IMG/VR virus record: IMGVR_UViG_3300043567_000426
Coordinates: 1 to 61,014 of that record
DNA: 61,014 bases
From: a virus
Reading direction: 5' to 3' (one strand)
Shown piece by piece: positions 8,951 through 20,566 of this stretch. The notes under the pieces are model-generated. The model saw nothing but the letters and a program-made list of their open reading frames with translations, made no database searches and had not been told where the DNA came from. How positions within the stretch are numbered: the stretch's first letter is position 1; every line of letters starts with the position of its first letter. The translations under genes and the position numbers were made by a program.

Positions 8951-8976
8951 AAGTGGGCTCTTTAATGAGCCCACTT
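8951..8976 (-). terminator. Perfect 10-bp hairpin after the capsid gene, T-tract on the leftward side
   Basis: AAGTGGGCTC (8951-8960), loop TTTAAT, GAGCCCACTT (8967-8976). Read rightward it is followed by CCATCTT, a poor U-tract; read leftward it is followed by TTATTTG. It may protect the 3' end of the capsid mRNA or terminate antisense transcripts. Confidence 0.5.
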
Positions 8977-9017
8977 CCATCTTGGAACATCAGTTACGTT
9001 GACCGTCCAAGCGGACT

Positions 9018-9049
9018 CTGCACAGACAACGTAATTAAACCTTGTGCAG
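9018..9049 (+). promoter_or_regulatory. Inverted repeat just upstream of the next ribosome-binding site
   Basis: CTGCACA (9018-9024) pairs with TGTGCAG (9043-9049), ending directly before AAGGAG of the gene at 9064. A stem here could set transcript stability or translation between capsid and head-fibre genes. No other role can be argued. Confidence 0.35.
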
Positions 9050-9063
9050 AAGGAGTAAATTAA

Positions 9064-9522
9064 ATGGGAACGACTACGTTCACCGGCCCTATAAAGGCTG
9101 GCAATGTTCTTGATACAACTGGAACGACAGTTGGCTCAATCAAGAATGTTGGTTTTTGCCTTATGGCTCAATCGGCTGACATTGTTCAGTCAACGACATC
9201 AGCGCAGACTGCAATTACAATTCCTGCAAACAGCACGATCGTTAGCATTGACGTTCTTGTTGATGTTGCATGGTCGAGCGCGACGACGACTTACACATTA
9301 AGCGTTGGAACGTCATCAACTGCTACTGAGTTAGTTGCTGCGACGAATGCGAATGCTGTTGGCTTGCTTTCTCTTAATCCAGGCACTGATGCTACGCGCA
9401 CTGGCGTTTGGCAGGATGTTGGCACATCTGATGTTGCTATCTGGATTGATAGCGGCGCCCCAAGTGCTACGCCTGGCGCAGGCAAGCTGATCGTTACATA
9501 CATTCAAGCAAACAACGCTTAA
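9064..9522 (+). CDS. Head or tail decoration protein
   Basis: 152 residues, beta-rich, with 'MGTTTFTGPIKAGNVLDTTG' followed by Thr/Ser/Ala-rich strands. I recognise this opening from small structural proteins placed after capsid genes in marine and freshwater podoviruses. It is probably a surface decoration or head fibre. It has a good AAGGAG site and lies 12 bases before the next start. Confidence 0.6.
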   Translation: MGTTTFTGPIKAGNVLDTTGTTVGSIKNVGFCLMAQSADIVQSTTSAQTAITIPANSTIVSIDVLVDVAWSSATTTYTLSVGTSSTATELVAATNANAVGLLSLNPGTDATRTGVWQDVGTSDVAIWIDSGAPSATPGAGKLIVTYIQANNA

Positions 9523-9534
9523 TAGGAGATTACA

Positions 9535-9795
9535 ATGGGTGCTTACACAAGAACTGATTCTAAGAAGGTTCAAGGCGCTTCTGCTTCTTCAAAAAAATCA
9601 GGAACCGAAGACGATTCATTCGTTACGGCTGAACGCTTCAAAAAAGGCGGTAAGGCAGAAAAAGCTCACGGCGGCTGCATGAAAAAAGGCGGCAACGTAA
9701 TGTCGAAAGCTGCGCGTCCTGCTCGTAAGAGCGGCGGCGGCGTTCTTTCGTCAGCTGCTTCTGGCTCACCTCGCGGTAAAGCTTCGCACTACTAA
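9535..9795 (+). CDS. Small basic GG-motif protein
   Basis: 86 residues, Lys-rich and unstructured, with several K-x-GG units (FKKGG, KAHGG, MKKGG, RKSGG), as in the 425-residue protein at 3686. It may be a small internal head protein. It ends 24 bases before a strong terminator. No domain is recognised. Confidence 0.65.
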   Translation: MGAYTRTDSKKVQGASASSKKSGTEDDSFVTAERFKKGGKAEKAHGGCMKKGGNVMSKAARPARKSGGGVLSSAASGSPRGKASHY

Positions 9796-9818
9796 TTTGC
9801 TCCTTGGTATGCGATATT

Positions 9819-9849
9819 ACGGGGGCGTTCGGTAACGCTCCCGTTTTTT
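9819..9849 (+). terminator. Strong Rho-independent terminator
   Basis: An 11-bp stem with one G-T pair (9819-9829 with 9834-9844), loop CGGT, followed by six T residues (9844-9849). It closes the capsid/decoration transcript before the DUF6321-like gene. Confidence 0.85.
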
Positions 9850-9862
9850 GTAAGAGGGCATT

Positions 9863-10132
9863 ATGGCAAAGTCTCCTGCTTGGCAAAGATCTGAAGGAAA
9901 AAACCCAGAAGGCGGTTTAAACGCCAAGGGGCGCGCTTCCGCAAAGCGAGAAGGCCATAATTTAAAGCCGCCTGTTTCAAGCGAACAAGCAAAGAAAAGT
10001 CCAAAGGCTGCATCACGCCGTTCTTCTTTTTGTGCTAGAATGACAGGCATGAAAAAGAAATTGACGGGCGCCGCAGCTGCGGCAGATCCAAATAGCCGAA
10101 TCAATAAATCATTGCGAAAGTGGGATTGCTGA
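9863..10132 (+). CDS. DUF6321-like small basic protein
   Basis: 89 residues. 'AKSPAWQRSEGKNPEGGLNA' followed by 'KGRASAKREGHNLKPP' and 'RRSSFCARMTGMKKKL' matches the small phage family I know as DUF6321, usually encoded near head-tail genes. It is very basic and probably DNA-contacting, but the family function is unknown. Its stop overlaps the next start (TGATG). Confidence 0.7.
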   Translation: MAKSPAWQRSEGKNPEGGLNAKGRASAKREGHNLKPPVSSEQAKKSPKAASRRSSFCARMTGMKKKLTGAAAAADPNSRINKSLRKWDC

Positions 10133-10305
10133 TGAGCAAGCCATTTTGGGAAAAAGATGCACCAAAAGACGCAAAGAGCAAGGCTCTTAGCTCAAAAGGT
10201 GTTAAGATAGCCAAGGCTAAAGCCAGAGCCGCCGGGCGCCCTTATCCGAATTTAGTAGATAATGTGGCTGCTGCTAGAGCCGGCCATACAAAAGGAAAAC
10301 GCTGA
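10132..10305 (+). CDS. Small basic protein, translationally coupled
   Basis: 57 residues, Lys/Ala-rich ('KDAKSKALSSKGVKIAKAKA'), ending 'HTKGKR'. ATG 10132 overlaps the upstream stop, and its own stop overlaps the next ATG at 10305, so it is embedded in a coupled chain. An earlier in-frame TTG at 10120 is unlikely. Function unknown; possibly DNA-binding. Confidence 0.65.
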   Translation: MSKPFWEKDAPKDAKSKALSSKGVKIAKAKARAAGRPYPNLVDNVAAARAGHTKGKR

Positions 10306-10961
10306 TGCAGCCTATTTATGTTACTGTTGGCCCTTTAGCTGCGGCAAGCGCCAATGCGATTGCTTTAAGCCAGACGACTGCTGGAGCGGCGAATCTTACT
10401 CTTAATGGCGCTCTTGTAAGCAGCGGTGTCGCCATTTTGGATGAGCCAAGGCAAGTTTTAATTACCAATGTCGGCAATGATAGCGGCATTACATTTACAG
10501 TTTACGGAACTTGGATTGGCGGTCAAACGATTTCTGAGACGGTGCAAGGCACAAGCGGCAGCACTGTTGCAACCACGTTAGACTTCGCGACCGTAACTCG
10601 CGTGGCTGCAAGCGGCGCCACAAGCGTAAGTGGCGTGACTGTTGGCACAAATGGCGTTGCTGGTTCTAGCTGGTTGCGTTTTGATAGCTGGGCAGATGCT
10701 CAGACTGCTATTCAATGCAATGTTTCTGGAACTGTTAATTACACGATTCAAGTGACAATGGACGATCCAAATAGTCCGACGAATCCTGTCACAATTGAGA
10801 ATGTTGAGTGGCTAAACACCAATGACACGGATGCGGTGACTTCTGTCGCCAATGTTTTTTCTAACTTTCAATTTACGCCAACTTTTGCGCGCGTTTTATT
10901 AAACAGCGGCACGGGTTCCGTAACGGCTACCTTTGCTCAGTTTAACGTGGTGAACAAATGA
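10305..10961 (+). CDS. Beta-rich structural protein of the connector/tail module
   Basis: 218 residues with alternating Thr/Val/Ala strands ('QVLITNVGNDSGITFTVYGT'), no signal peptide and no catalytic motif. The pattern is that of virion decoration or fibre-base proteins. It is coupled to neighbours on both sides by overlaps. A specific role cannot be assigned. Confidence 0.6.
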   Translation: MQPIYVTVGPLAAASANAIALSQTTAGAANLTLNGALVSSGVAILDEPRQVLITNVGNDSGITFTVYGTWIGGQTISETVQGTSGSTVATTLDFATVTRVAASGATSVSGVTVGTNGVAGSSWLRFDSWADAQTAIQCNVSGTVNYTIQVTMDDPNSPTNPVTIENVEWLNTNDTDAVTSVANVFSNFQFTPTFARVLLNSGTGSVTATFAQFNVVNK

Positions 10962-11275
10962 GTGGACCTGCTTGGATACCTGGCACAGGCGGCACTGCGT
11001 CTACGACGCTTCCGTATACGGGTGTGTCGGCTACTTACATTGTCCAAAATACAGATTGCATAGTAAATTGCACATCTGGAACATTTACCGTGACGCTGCC
11101 TACAGCGATTGGTAAAGAGGGGCAATATTTTATTATTAAGAATAGCGGAACTGGCGTTATCACGCTTGACGCATTTGGCTCTGAAACAATTGATGGTCAA
11201 GCACAACAAGTATTGGCCGTTCGATACGAGGCGTATTTCGTAGTTTCTAATAACGCGAACTGGATTGTTGTGTAA
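10958..11275 (+). CDS. Small beta-rich fibre-like protein
   Basis: 105 residues. 'GTFTVTLPTAIGKEGQYFII' followed by 'NSGTGVITLDAFGSETIDGQ' is a motif often found in phage fibre and spike repeats, forming a small beta domain. It overlaps the upstream gene by 4 bases and the next by one base, so it is co-translated. Probably a fibre or decoration subunit. Confidence 0.6.
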   Translation: MSGPAWIPGTGGTASTTLPYTGVSATYIVQNTDCIVNCTSGTFTVTLPTAIGKEGQYFIIKNSGTGVITLDAFGSETIDGQAQQVLAVRYEAYFVVSNNANWIVV

Positions 11276-11763
11276 TGTCTCATCACATACCTCCCGGACC
11301 TCACGCGACATTTTCCAGCACTCAGACGCAAACAGTATTGAATGCGGCAAATTCGCAAGCGATCACATATAATACGACGTTAAATGCTGCTGGCATTACA
11401 TTAAATAGTAATACGCAAATTGTATTGCCGCAGATCGGCAATTATTGCTTTACATTTTCTGTGATTGGCCACAACTCAGGTTCGGCCAGCGCAAAATGGT
11501 TGAACATTTTCTTTAAGAAAAACGGAAATCTTGTCGATAATAGCAGCACGATTGTCGCAACAGTAAAGGATGAGCCTATAACTGTTGTCGCTACATTTGA
11601 TTTGGACTGCACGACTGTTGGCGATTATTACGAATTATTTATGGCTGGGCAGGATAATAGCACACAGATTCTAGCAACTGGCGCCCAAGCGGCTGTTCCT
11701 GGCGTATCTCCAGCCATGCCTGCTTGCCCATCAGTTGTTATCGCAGTTTGGCAGATTAGCTAA
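11275..11763 (+). CDS. Putative jelly-roll structural protein
   Basis: 162 residues. 'IGNYCFTFSVIGHNSGSASA' and 'VVATFDLDCTTVGDYYELFM' give the strand pattern of C1q/TNF-like jelly-roll domains in phage fibres. It is coupled to the preceding gene. Likely a trimeric decoration or fibre tip; similarity is by pattern only. Confidence 0.55.
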   Translation: MSHHIPPGPHATFSSTQTQTVLNAANSQAITYNTTLNAAGITLNSNTQIVLPQIGNYCFTFSVIGHNSGSASAKWLNIFFKKNGNLVDNSSTIVATVKDEPITVVATFDLDCTTVGDYYELFMAGQDNSTQILATGAQAAVPGVSPAMPACPSVVIAVWQIS

Positions 11764-11773
11764 GGATGAATAG

Positions 11774-12450
11774 ATGGCCACGAGCGGAACATATACTTTC
11801 AATCCGTCTCTTGGCGAGCTTACGGTATACGCCTATCAGCTAATTGGCGTTCGCCCCACTGCTCTTTTGCAAGAGCACATGGATGCTGCGCGAACAGCAA
11901 CAAATATGATGTTTACGCGTTGGAGCAACCAAGGTGTTAATCTTTGGCAGGTTGAGCTTACCACTGTCCCACTTGTCGCTGGCACATCATTTTATTCAGT
12001 TGACGCAAGCACGGTTGTGATTCTTGATGCCTATATCTCATATGGCACACCAGCGATTGACCGTATTATTCTGCCAATCAGTAGAACTGAATATGCGTCT
12101 TACCCTAATAAAACGCAGCAAGGTTTCCCGACGACTATATGGTTTGATAGAACGTTAAATCCTGGTCTTTACTTGTGGCCTGTTCCTGATGGAACGCAAA
12201 CATCATTAAAATATTATTCTGTTTTACGCCTCCAAGACGCCAATATGAACGGAACAGAGCAAGTTGACGTCCCTCCGATATGGCTGGAAGCGATGGTTTA
12301 CGGCCTTGCAGAGCGCCTTGCGATGATTTGGGCTCCAGAAAAAGCGGCTATTATGAAGCCAATGGCTGATGAGGCTTACAGCATCGCCGCCGCTCAAAAT
12401 GTTGAAACTGCCCAGCAATATATTTCGCCTCAAATTAGCGGATATTTTAG

Positions 12451-12454
<4 letters not shown>
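11774..12454 (+). CDS. P22 gp4-like head-tail adaptor / tail accessory protein
   Basis: 226 residues. The N-terminal helices ('LGELTVYAYQLIGVRPTALL') followed by 'DAARTATNMMFTRWSNQGVN', the beta region, then 'PPIWLEAMVYGLAERLAMIW' are typical of gp4-type proteins that bind under the portal and start tail assembly after packaging. The length suits the family. It overlaps the zinc-ribbon gene by 4 bases. Confidence 0.75.
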
Positions 12455-14723
<2,269 letters not shown>

Positions 14724-14724
14724 T

Positions 14725-15603
14725 ATGAGCACAATTTCATTATACGGCGACACATCTGGATACGTTAATATAACGGTTCCGCTGACGATTGCTGTCCCTT
14801 GGACAGTGACGCTTCCATCTGCCGCTCCGACAGCGAACGGTCAATATCTTTCCTCGACAACTGCTGGCGTTACTTCATGGTCGTCGCTTGGACCTGCGAC
14901 ATACGCAACTATTGTCGGCTATACGACAACGGTTACATCAGCAAGTCCCGTTACGCTGACATCTTCAAGCACATTTTATCAATTCTTTACTGGCTCAACG
15001 GCGCAGACAGTTGTTCTTCCAGTAACAAGCACACTTGCGACGGGTTGGACTTTCAATATCGTCAATAATAGCACTGCTAATATTACGGTTAATTCGTCAG
15101 GCAGCAATCTCGTTGCAACATGCTTGCCCGGCACAACGCTTCGTCTTATTTGTATCCTGACATCAGGCACTACCGCCGCGTCTTGGGATTCTGAAGTTGT
15201 TGGCTTTACGACTGTAACCGGCACAGGAAATAATGTTTTAGCAACGGCACCAACAATTACTAACCCAACAATCACCGATTACATTGAAACATATTTCAAC
15301 ATCGGAACTGTTACTACATCAGCTTCGCCAACTCTTTCAAACGGAACTGTGCAAACATTGACGCTAACGGCGTCAACAACATGCACAGTTACAATGCCAA
15401 CGGCGACTGCTGGCAAATCATTTATACTTCTTGTTCGTCAAGCTGCATCAACAGGAAATGGCGCAGTGACGTGGTCGTCAGTTAAATGGAATAGCGGAGG
15501 AACGCCAACTGTTACCGCAACCGCTGGCAGGATGGATATTTTTACTTTTGTTGCTGATGGCACAAATTGGTATGGATCTGCCTCACAGGGATATACGCCC
15601 TAA
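14725..15603 (+). CDS. Tail fibre / spike protein
   Basis: 292 residues, Thr/Ser/Val-rich beta repeats ('VVLPVTSTLATGWTFNIVNN', 'TVTMPTATAGKSFILLVRQA'), typical of phage fibre shafts and heads. It is without cysteines in clusters and lacks membrane segments. It starts one base after the collagen-like gene's stop and overlaps the next gene by one base, so the fibre genes form one operon. Confidence 0.65.
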   Translation: MSTISLYGDTSGYVNITVPLTIAVPWTVTLPSAAPTANGQYLSSTTAGVTSWSSLGPATYATIVGYTTTVTSASPVTLTSSSTFYQFFTGSTAQTVVLPVTSTLATGWTFNIVNNSTANITVNSSGSNLVATCLPGTTLRLICILTSGTTAASWDSEVVGFTTVTGTGNNVLATAPTITNPTITDYIETYFNIGTVTTSASPTLSNGTVQTLTLTASTTCTVTMPTATAGKSFILLVRQAASTGNGAVTWSSVKWNSGGTPTVTATAGRMDIFTFVADGTNWYGSASQGYTP

Positions 15604-17159
15604 TGTTTTCGGCGCTTAATTTCTTTCTTGCTGGTGGTGCGGCAAGATATTCAATTGTTGAAACATTTAATGCTTCTGGAAACTGGGTTGCGCCTACAGG
15701 CGTGACGCAACTTGATAGTTATTTAATAGTTGCCGGTGGCGCATCAGGCGGCGGCGGATATGGCGGCGGGGGTGGTGCTGGCGGCTATGTTACCGGATCA
15801 AATCTTTCCGTTACAGCTGGTTCTTCATACACAGTATCCGTAGGCGGCGGTGGCACGGCCTCTGCTGGACAAGGCAATAATGGGAGCCCTAGCTCTTTTC
15901 CGGGTGCGACAACAGCAGTCGGCGGCGGTGGTGGAGGCGCTGTAGCAGCTGGGTCAAATGGCGGTTCTGGCGGCGGTGCTGGATATGGAACTTATCCGGG
16001 CGGAAACGGAACAGCACCACAAGGCTTCAAAGGCGGCGATGCGGTAAATTCTCCCGGTGTAGGCAGCACGGGCGGCGGCGGCGGCGCTGGAGCAGCTGGG
16101 GGCAATGGGACTTATACCCCAAACCCAAACAAATCAGGTGATGGCGGAATAGGCCTTAATACTTATTCTGGCTATAGCGGTTATCTCGCAGGCGGTGGCG
16201 GCGGCGGCATTTATGGCCCAGGTGGAGGAACGGCAGGACTAGGCGGAAATGGCGGCGGCGGCAATGGGGCCGCAAGCGGCGTAGGTTCCAATGGAGCAGC
16301 TAATACAGGTGGTGGTGGCGGCGGCGGGGGTCCCGGTTCTAACAGCGGTGCAGGCGGGTCTGGAATTGTAATTTTAACTTATAAAATTGCCGCAGCTACA
16401 GCGATTACGTTCACTTCTACAGCTACTGTAAAAATTCCGACCGGCTGCACATCAATTGATTATCTTGTTGTTGCTGGTGGTGGCGCTGGCGGAGATAATG
16501 CAGGAGGCGGCGGAGGGGCCGGTGGTTTTGTTACGGCATCAGGCATTGCCGTTACTGCTGGCAATACATTAACCGCGACAATAGGCGCTGGCGGCAATGC
16601 TGGTAATACGGGCAGCGCGCCCGGCGGCAATGGCAGCAACTCAACATTATCTGGAACGGCTCCATTTTCTACTGTAACCGCAACAGGCGGCGGCGGTGGT
16701 GGATATTACAATGGCAATGGAGCGAATGGTGGTTCTGGCGGTGGTGGTGGAGGAGGTTTTCCTTCTAATACAGCTGGAGGAACTGGTGTATCAAGCCCTG
16801 CTCGCCAAGGGTATGATGGCGGCACTGGCGGCTATTATAGCGCCAAGCGCAATGCCGGTGGCGGTGGTGGTGCGAGCATTAATGGAAATAACGGCGCTAC
16901 GGGCCAAGCAGGAAATGGCGGCAATGGCCTAACATTTGGTGGCGTTTATTATGCAGGCGGCGGAGGTGGCGGCGGTAACGACGTAACCAATGTCGGCGCA
17001 GGTGGATTAGGCGGCGGAGGCAGTGGCGGCACTTTCCCAAGCACAATACCGGTAGCAGGATCGCCTAATACAGGCGGTGGCGGAGGCGGAGGCGGATATC
17101 CGCCAAGCTATTATGGCACCAATGGCGGTTCTGGAATCGTAATCATTAAATTTAACTAG
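15603..17159 (+). CDS. Glycine-rich receptor-binding fibre, paralogue 1
   Basis: 518 residues from ATG 15603 (overlapping TAATG). It has two copies of a unit that begins 'VETFNASGNWVAPTGVTQLD' or similar, continues 'YLIVAGGASGGGGYGGGGGA' and ends in 'GSGIVI'. The runs of glycine fit polyglycine-II helix bundles, as in the adhesin (gp38) of phage S16. It would sit at a fibre tip and recognise a host surface polymer. Its last residues, 'GGSGIVIIKFN', are repeated in the paralogues at 18097 and 21658. Confidence 0.75.
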   Translation: MFSALNFFLAGGAARYSIVETFNASGNWVAPTGVTQLDSYLIVAGGASGGGGYGGGGGAGGYVTGSNLSVTAGSSYTVSVGGGGTASAGQGNNGSPSSFPGATTAVGGGGGGAVAAGSNGGSGGGAGYGTYPGGNGTAPQGFKGGDAVNSPGVGSTGGGGGAGAAGGNGTYTPNPNKSGDGGIGLNTYSGYSGYLAGGGGGGIYGPGGGTAGLGGNGGGGNGAASGVGSNGAANTGGGGGGGGPGSNSGAGGSGIVILTYKIAAATAITFTSTATVKIPTGCTSIDYLVVAGGGAGGDNAGGGGGAGGFVTASGIAVTAGNTLTATIGAGGNAGNTGSAPGGNGSNSTLSGTAPFSTVTATGGGGGGYYNGNGANGGSGGGGGGGFPSNTAGGTGVSSPARQGYDGGTGGYYSAKRNAGGGGGASINGNNGATGQAGNGGNGLTFGGVYYAGGGGGGGNDVTNVGAGGLGGGGSGGTFPSTIPVAGSPNTGGGGGGGGYPPSYYGTNGGSGIVIIKFN

Positions 17160-17215
17160 CAAGAAATAAGTGGCTCAATTGGCGCATAGCTGTTAAAATT
17201 TTCTAGAGGTTCGCA

Positions 17216-18097
17216 ATGGTTGCAACAGTAAAATGCGATACGATCACGAACGCCGCTAACACCGGCACGGCGAACCTGTCGCTTGATTCCAGTGGCAATG
17301 TCACTTTTGGAAACAGTTTAACTATTTCTACTGCGAGCGCGCGTTTTCTTGGTGACTTTTCAAACGCAACTGTATCTACGCGGCTTGCTTTTCAAACAAG
17401 CACAACAAACGGCTCGACGGGCATTTACGCGCTGCCAAATGGCACATCAACTGCTGCAAGTTGGCAGGCGACGAATAATTCTGATCCAACAAATGCCAGC
17501 AAGATTTTGATTGCAACAAATGCAAGCACAGACGTCCAGCTTGTATCTGGAGTTAATGGGTCAGGCACATATCTTCCGCTATCTATTTGGAATAGCGGTG
17601 GCCAGACAGCGCAATTTAGCACGACAAGGGGCACATTTACGCTTGGTGTCGCGGGAACCGCAGCCGGTGTTTTGGTTCTTGCGGGTAGCACATCGGGCAC
17701 TGCAACCCTTAATACCGCAGCTGTTGCTGGATCTTTCACCTACACGTTCACCAATCCCGGCGTTAACGTCAATGTTGGCTATTTAGAGGTTCCACAAAAC
17801 TCACAAGGAAACGGATATACAACCGTTCTTTCTGATAGTGGAAAACATCTTTATTTTAGTGCAGGTGGCGCAACAATTACAATTGCTGCAAATGGCAGCG
17901 TTGCTTATCCACTTGGAACAGTGCTGACGTTTATTAATATGAACGCAAGCAGCTGCTCAATCGCCATATCGTCAGACACAATGTATTTATCCGGCACCGG
18001 AACAACCGGAACGCGCGCACTTGCGCAATACGGGATGGCGACGGCGATTAAAACCGCTTCAACAACTTGGCTGATCAGCGGTTCGGGATTGACCTAA
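17216..18097 (+). CDS. Tail fibre protein
   Basis: 293 residues. 'MVATVKCDTITNAANTGTAN' is a frequent fibre N-terminus that probably docks to the tail or to another fibre, followed by repetitive beta strands. It lies between two glycine-rich adhesin genes and overlaps the second by one base (TAATG), suggesting that shaft and adhesin are made together. Confidence 0.65.
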   Translation: MVATVKCDTITNAANTGTANLSLDSSGNVTFGNSLTISTASARFLGDFSNATVSTRLAFQTSTTNGSTGIYALPNGTSTAASWQATNNSDPTNASKILIATNASTDVQLVSGVNGSGTYLPLSIWNSGGQTAQFSTTRGTFTLGVAGTAAGVLVLAGSTSGTATLNTAAVAGSFTYTFTNPGVNVNVGYLEVPQNSQGNGYTTVLSDSGKHLYFSAGGATITIAANGSVAYPLGTVLTFINMNASSCSIAISSDTMYLSGTGTTGTRALAQYGMATAIKTASTTWLISGSGLT

Positions 18098-19683
18098 TGA
18101 GCGGCGTTCTTAACCTGCTTTTGGCGAGCGGCGGCAAGGGGCAGGCAACTGTTGTTCAAACCTTTACGGCGTCAGGTAACTGGACGGCACCGACGGGCGT
18201 CACGCAAATTGACAGCTATCTAATCGTCGCAGGCGGTGGCGGTGGCGGAGGATTTGGTGGCGGCGGCGCAGGTGGTTTTAGGACAGCGACCAATGTTGCG
18301 GTTACTGCTGGAACTACTTATGCAATCCAAGTTGGTGGCGCTGGCGCTGGTAGTGGATCTGGATCGGTAAAAGGTAATCCTGGAACCGATAGTTATATAG
18401 CCATAGGTTCATCTCCTTATTCTGCATATAGGTCCGCAGGCGGCGGTGGCGGCGGGGCTTTTAGCAACGCAAATGCGCAAGGGGCTGATGGAGGCTCAGG
18501 TGGAGGCGGCGGAACTGATAGTAGCCCGCCATATACAGGACGCGCTGGTGGCTCGCCCAGCCCTGCAACAACTCCGGCACAAGGATATGCCGGAGGGTCT
18601 GGGGCCACTGGCGGCGCGGCAGGCGGCGGCGGAGGAGGAGCTAATACATCTACGGGAACCGGAGGTAATGGTTCTGGCAGTTCTGGCGGTTCTGGCGGAA
18701 ATGGCGCTCCTTATTCTTTAGGGCCATTTGCTATTTATGCAGGCGGCGGTGGTGGAGCAGGTTCTGGTGCTCTTGGTCCTGGCGGGTCTGGCGGCGGCGG
18801 TAATGGAGAAAAATATAATTTAGCTCCAGCCGCGACTGCCGGTGGCACCAACCAAGGAGGAGGTGGTGGAGGTTCTTATGCAGGAACCCAAGCGGCCGCA
18901 GGAGGATCTGGGATTGTAATTATTTCTTACAAACAACCCGCCTCATCAGTCGCCATCTTCTATTCATCCGGCACCGTAACGATCCCAACGGGCGTTTCAA
19001 CGATTGATTATCTTGTTGTTGCAGGTGGAGGATCTGGAGCGACAGGAACAGGATCGGGCGGCGGAGGCGCTGGCGGTTATAAAGCGGGTACTACAGCCGT
19101 TACAGCCGGAACACCATATACAATAACTGTTGGCGCTGGCGGAACTTCAACAGCCGCCCCTAGTTCAGCTGTAGGAGGCGATGGAACTGGTTCAAGTATC
19201 GGGTCTTTAGTCACCACAACAGGCGGCGGCGGTGGCGGATATGAAGCTCCAAATAGAAACGGACGCAGCGGGGGCTCCGGTGGCGGGGGAGCATATGGCG
19301 GTGGCACTGGTGGGCCAGGAACACCGGGAGAAGGGAATGCTGGCGGCGCTGGCTACAATCCCGCAACAAGTCCTTATGGAGGAGGTGGCGGTGGTGGTGC
19401 TGGAGGAACCGGAGGAAGCGCGCCTAATTCAACTACTGCCGGAAATGGTGGAGCAGGAACTCCATATGGGACGCCTTCAGTAGGCTATGCAGGCGGCGGC
19501 GGCGGTGGCATTAGAACTCCTAGTCCGGCAAGTAGTGCTTCTTCGGGAGGCGGCGCTGGAGGTGTATCTGGTGCTGGAACTGCTGGAACTGCTAATAGAG
19601 GGGGCGGCGGTGGCGGTGCTGGAACCGATGCTACTTTAGGCGGCAATGGCGGCTCTGGCATAGTAATCATCAAGTTCAATTAA
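18097..19683 (+). CDS. Glycine-rich receptor-binding fibre, paralogue 2
   Basis: 528 residues. Two glycine-rich units start 'FTASGNWTAPTGVTQIDSYL' and 'VSTIDYLVVAGGGSGATGTG', each with polyglycine runs, ending 'GGSGIVIIKFN'. This is the same architecture as the 15603 protein, with diverged loops, as expected for adhesins varying their host range. ATG 18097 overlaps the stop of the fibre at 17216. Confidence 0.75.
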   Translation: MSGVLNLLLASGGKGQATVVQTFTASGNWTAPTGVTQIDSYLIVAGGGGGGGFGGGGAGGFRTATNVAVTAGTTYAIQVGGAGAGSGSGSVKGNPGTDSYIAIGSSPYSAYRSAGGGGGGAFSNANAQGADGGSGGGGGTDSSPPYTGRAGGSPSPATTPAQGYAGGSGATGGAAGGGGGGANTSTGTGGNGSGSSGGSGGNGAPYSLGPFAIYAGGGGGAGSGALGPGGSGGGGNGEKYNLAPAATAGGTNQGGGGGGSYAGTQAAAGGSGIVIISYKQPASSVAIFYSSGTVTIPTGVSTIDYLVVAGGGSGATGTGSGGGGAGGYKAGTTAVTAGTPYTITVGAGGTSTAAPSSAVGGDGTGSSIGSLVTTTGGGGGGYEAPNRNGRSGGSGGGGAYGGGTGGPGTPGEGNAGGAGYNPATSPYGGGGGGGAGGTGGSAPNSTTAGNGGAGTPYGTPSVGYAGGGGGGIRTPSPASSASSGGGAGGVSGAGTAGTANRGGGGGGAGTDATLGGNGGSGIVIIKFN

Positions 19684-19702
19684 TGAGAAAAAGGGGCTCA
19701 TT

Positions 19703-19969
19703 ATGGATAAGCAGACGAAAATATACAGGCTAATGGGTATTGATACGGCAATGCATTTATTGCGTCCCGGCGCTGCTTGGGAGATCAGCAACAATACATT
19801 CACGCGCTGGGAGGATGAACGTCCCTGCCCGACGATCGAAGAGGTTTACGAGACGATCGACAAGATCAAGGCGTTTGAGGATAGCATCAAGACGATCTAC
19901 ACGGCCAAGCAGCTTGAAGAAATGGGCGTAAAGCAGCGGGAACTAGAGGAGGCTCTCGGTGATAATTGA
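19703..19969 (+). CDS. Small protein of the fibre module
   Basis: 88 residues, mostly helical and charged ('MGIDTAMHLLRPGAAWEISN', 'EEVYETIDKIKAFEDSI'). The family occurs next to fibre genes and may be a fibre-assembly helper, but no function is established here. It overlaps the oxygenase start by 11 bases, with the oxygenase's ribosome-binding site inside its 3' end. Confidence 0.65.
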   Translation: MDKQTKIYRLMGIDTAMHLLRPGAAWEISNNTFTRWEDERPCPTIEEVYETIDKIKAFEDSIKTIYTAKQLEEMGVKQRELEEALGDN

Positions 19970-20564
19970 GAACCTTTATCCAATCCCGATTGGCTTTTTC
20001 AAGCATGAAGAGGGCATAACGGAAGCTCAAACAACATTCATGGTTGATCAGGAGCAGCGGCCTAATGACGGCAATACAAGCAGCGTCAATAGATATTTGC
20101 TGAAAGAAAAGAAGCTCGCAAATCTCACTACATTTATTGAGAAATGCGCGCATGAATATCTGATGGCGACGATCTGCCCAAAGAATGATGTTAGGCTTCG
20201 GATTACGCAATCTTGGCTCAATTGGACCAAGCCGGGGCAGTTTCATCATAAGCATGCGCATCCAAACAGCCTGATCTCTGGCTGTTATTATGTCAAAGCC
20301 AACAAGGAAACTGATAAGATATTTTTCTACAAAGATGGATATCAGCAAATTAAGTTTCCGCCTGTCGAGTGGAATAGTTACAATTCGGAGAGTTGGTGGT
20401 ATCCTGTAGGAACCGGAGATTTAGTGTTTTTCCCTTCCAGCCTGACCCATATGGTTCAGCCAGTAGGCGGCGAAGACACAAGGATCAGCCTAGCCTTTAA
20501 CACTTTCCCCGTCGGGCATGTCGGGGACGAAGACGAACTAACCGCACTTTATTTAGGAAAGTAA
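19959..20564 (+). CDS. 2OG-Fe(II) oxygenase-like protein
   Basis: 201 residues from GTG 19959 with AGAGGAGG upstream. 'QSWLNWTKPGQFHHKHAHPN' followed by 'SLISGCYYV', and later 'GDLVFFPSSLTHMVQPVGGE' followed by 'RISLAFNTF', match the phage 2OG-Fe(II) oxygenase family (2OG-FeII_Oxy_5-like). Likely iron ligands are in H99-x-H101 and H164; R175 would bind 2-oxoglutarate. It would hydroxylate a protein or sugar. Its position in the fibre operon suggests a virion protein substrate, possibly the collagen-like fibre. Fold call by motif; substrate inferred. Confidence 0.8.
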   Translation: MIIENLYPIPIGFFKHEEGITEAQTTFMVDQEQRPNDGNTSSVNRYLLKEKKLANLTTFIEKCAHEYLMATICPKNDVRLRITQSWLNWTKPGQFHHKHAHPNSLISGCYYVKANKETDKIFFYKDGYQQIKFPPVEWNSYNSESWWYPVGTGDLVFFPSSLTHMVQPVGGEDTRISLAFNTFPVGHVGDEDELTALYLGK

Positions 20565-20566
20565 AG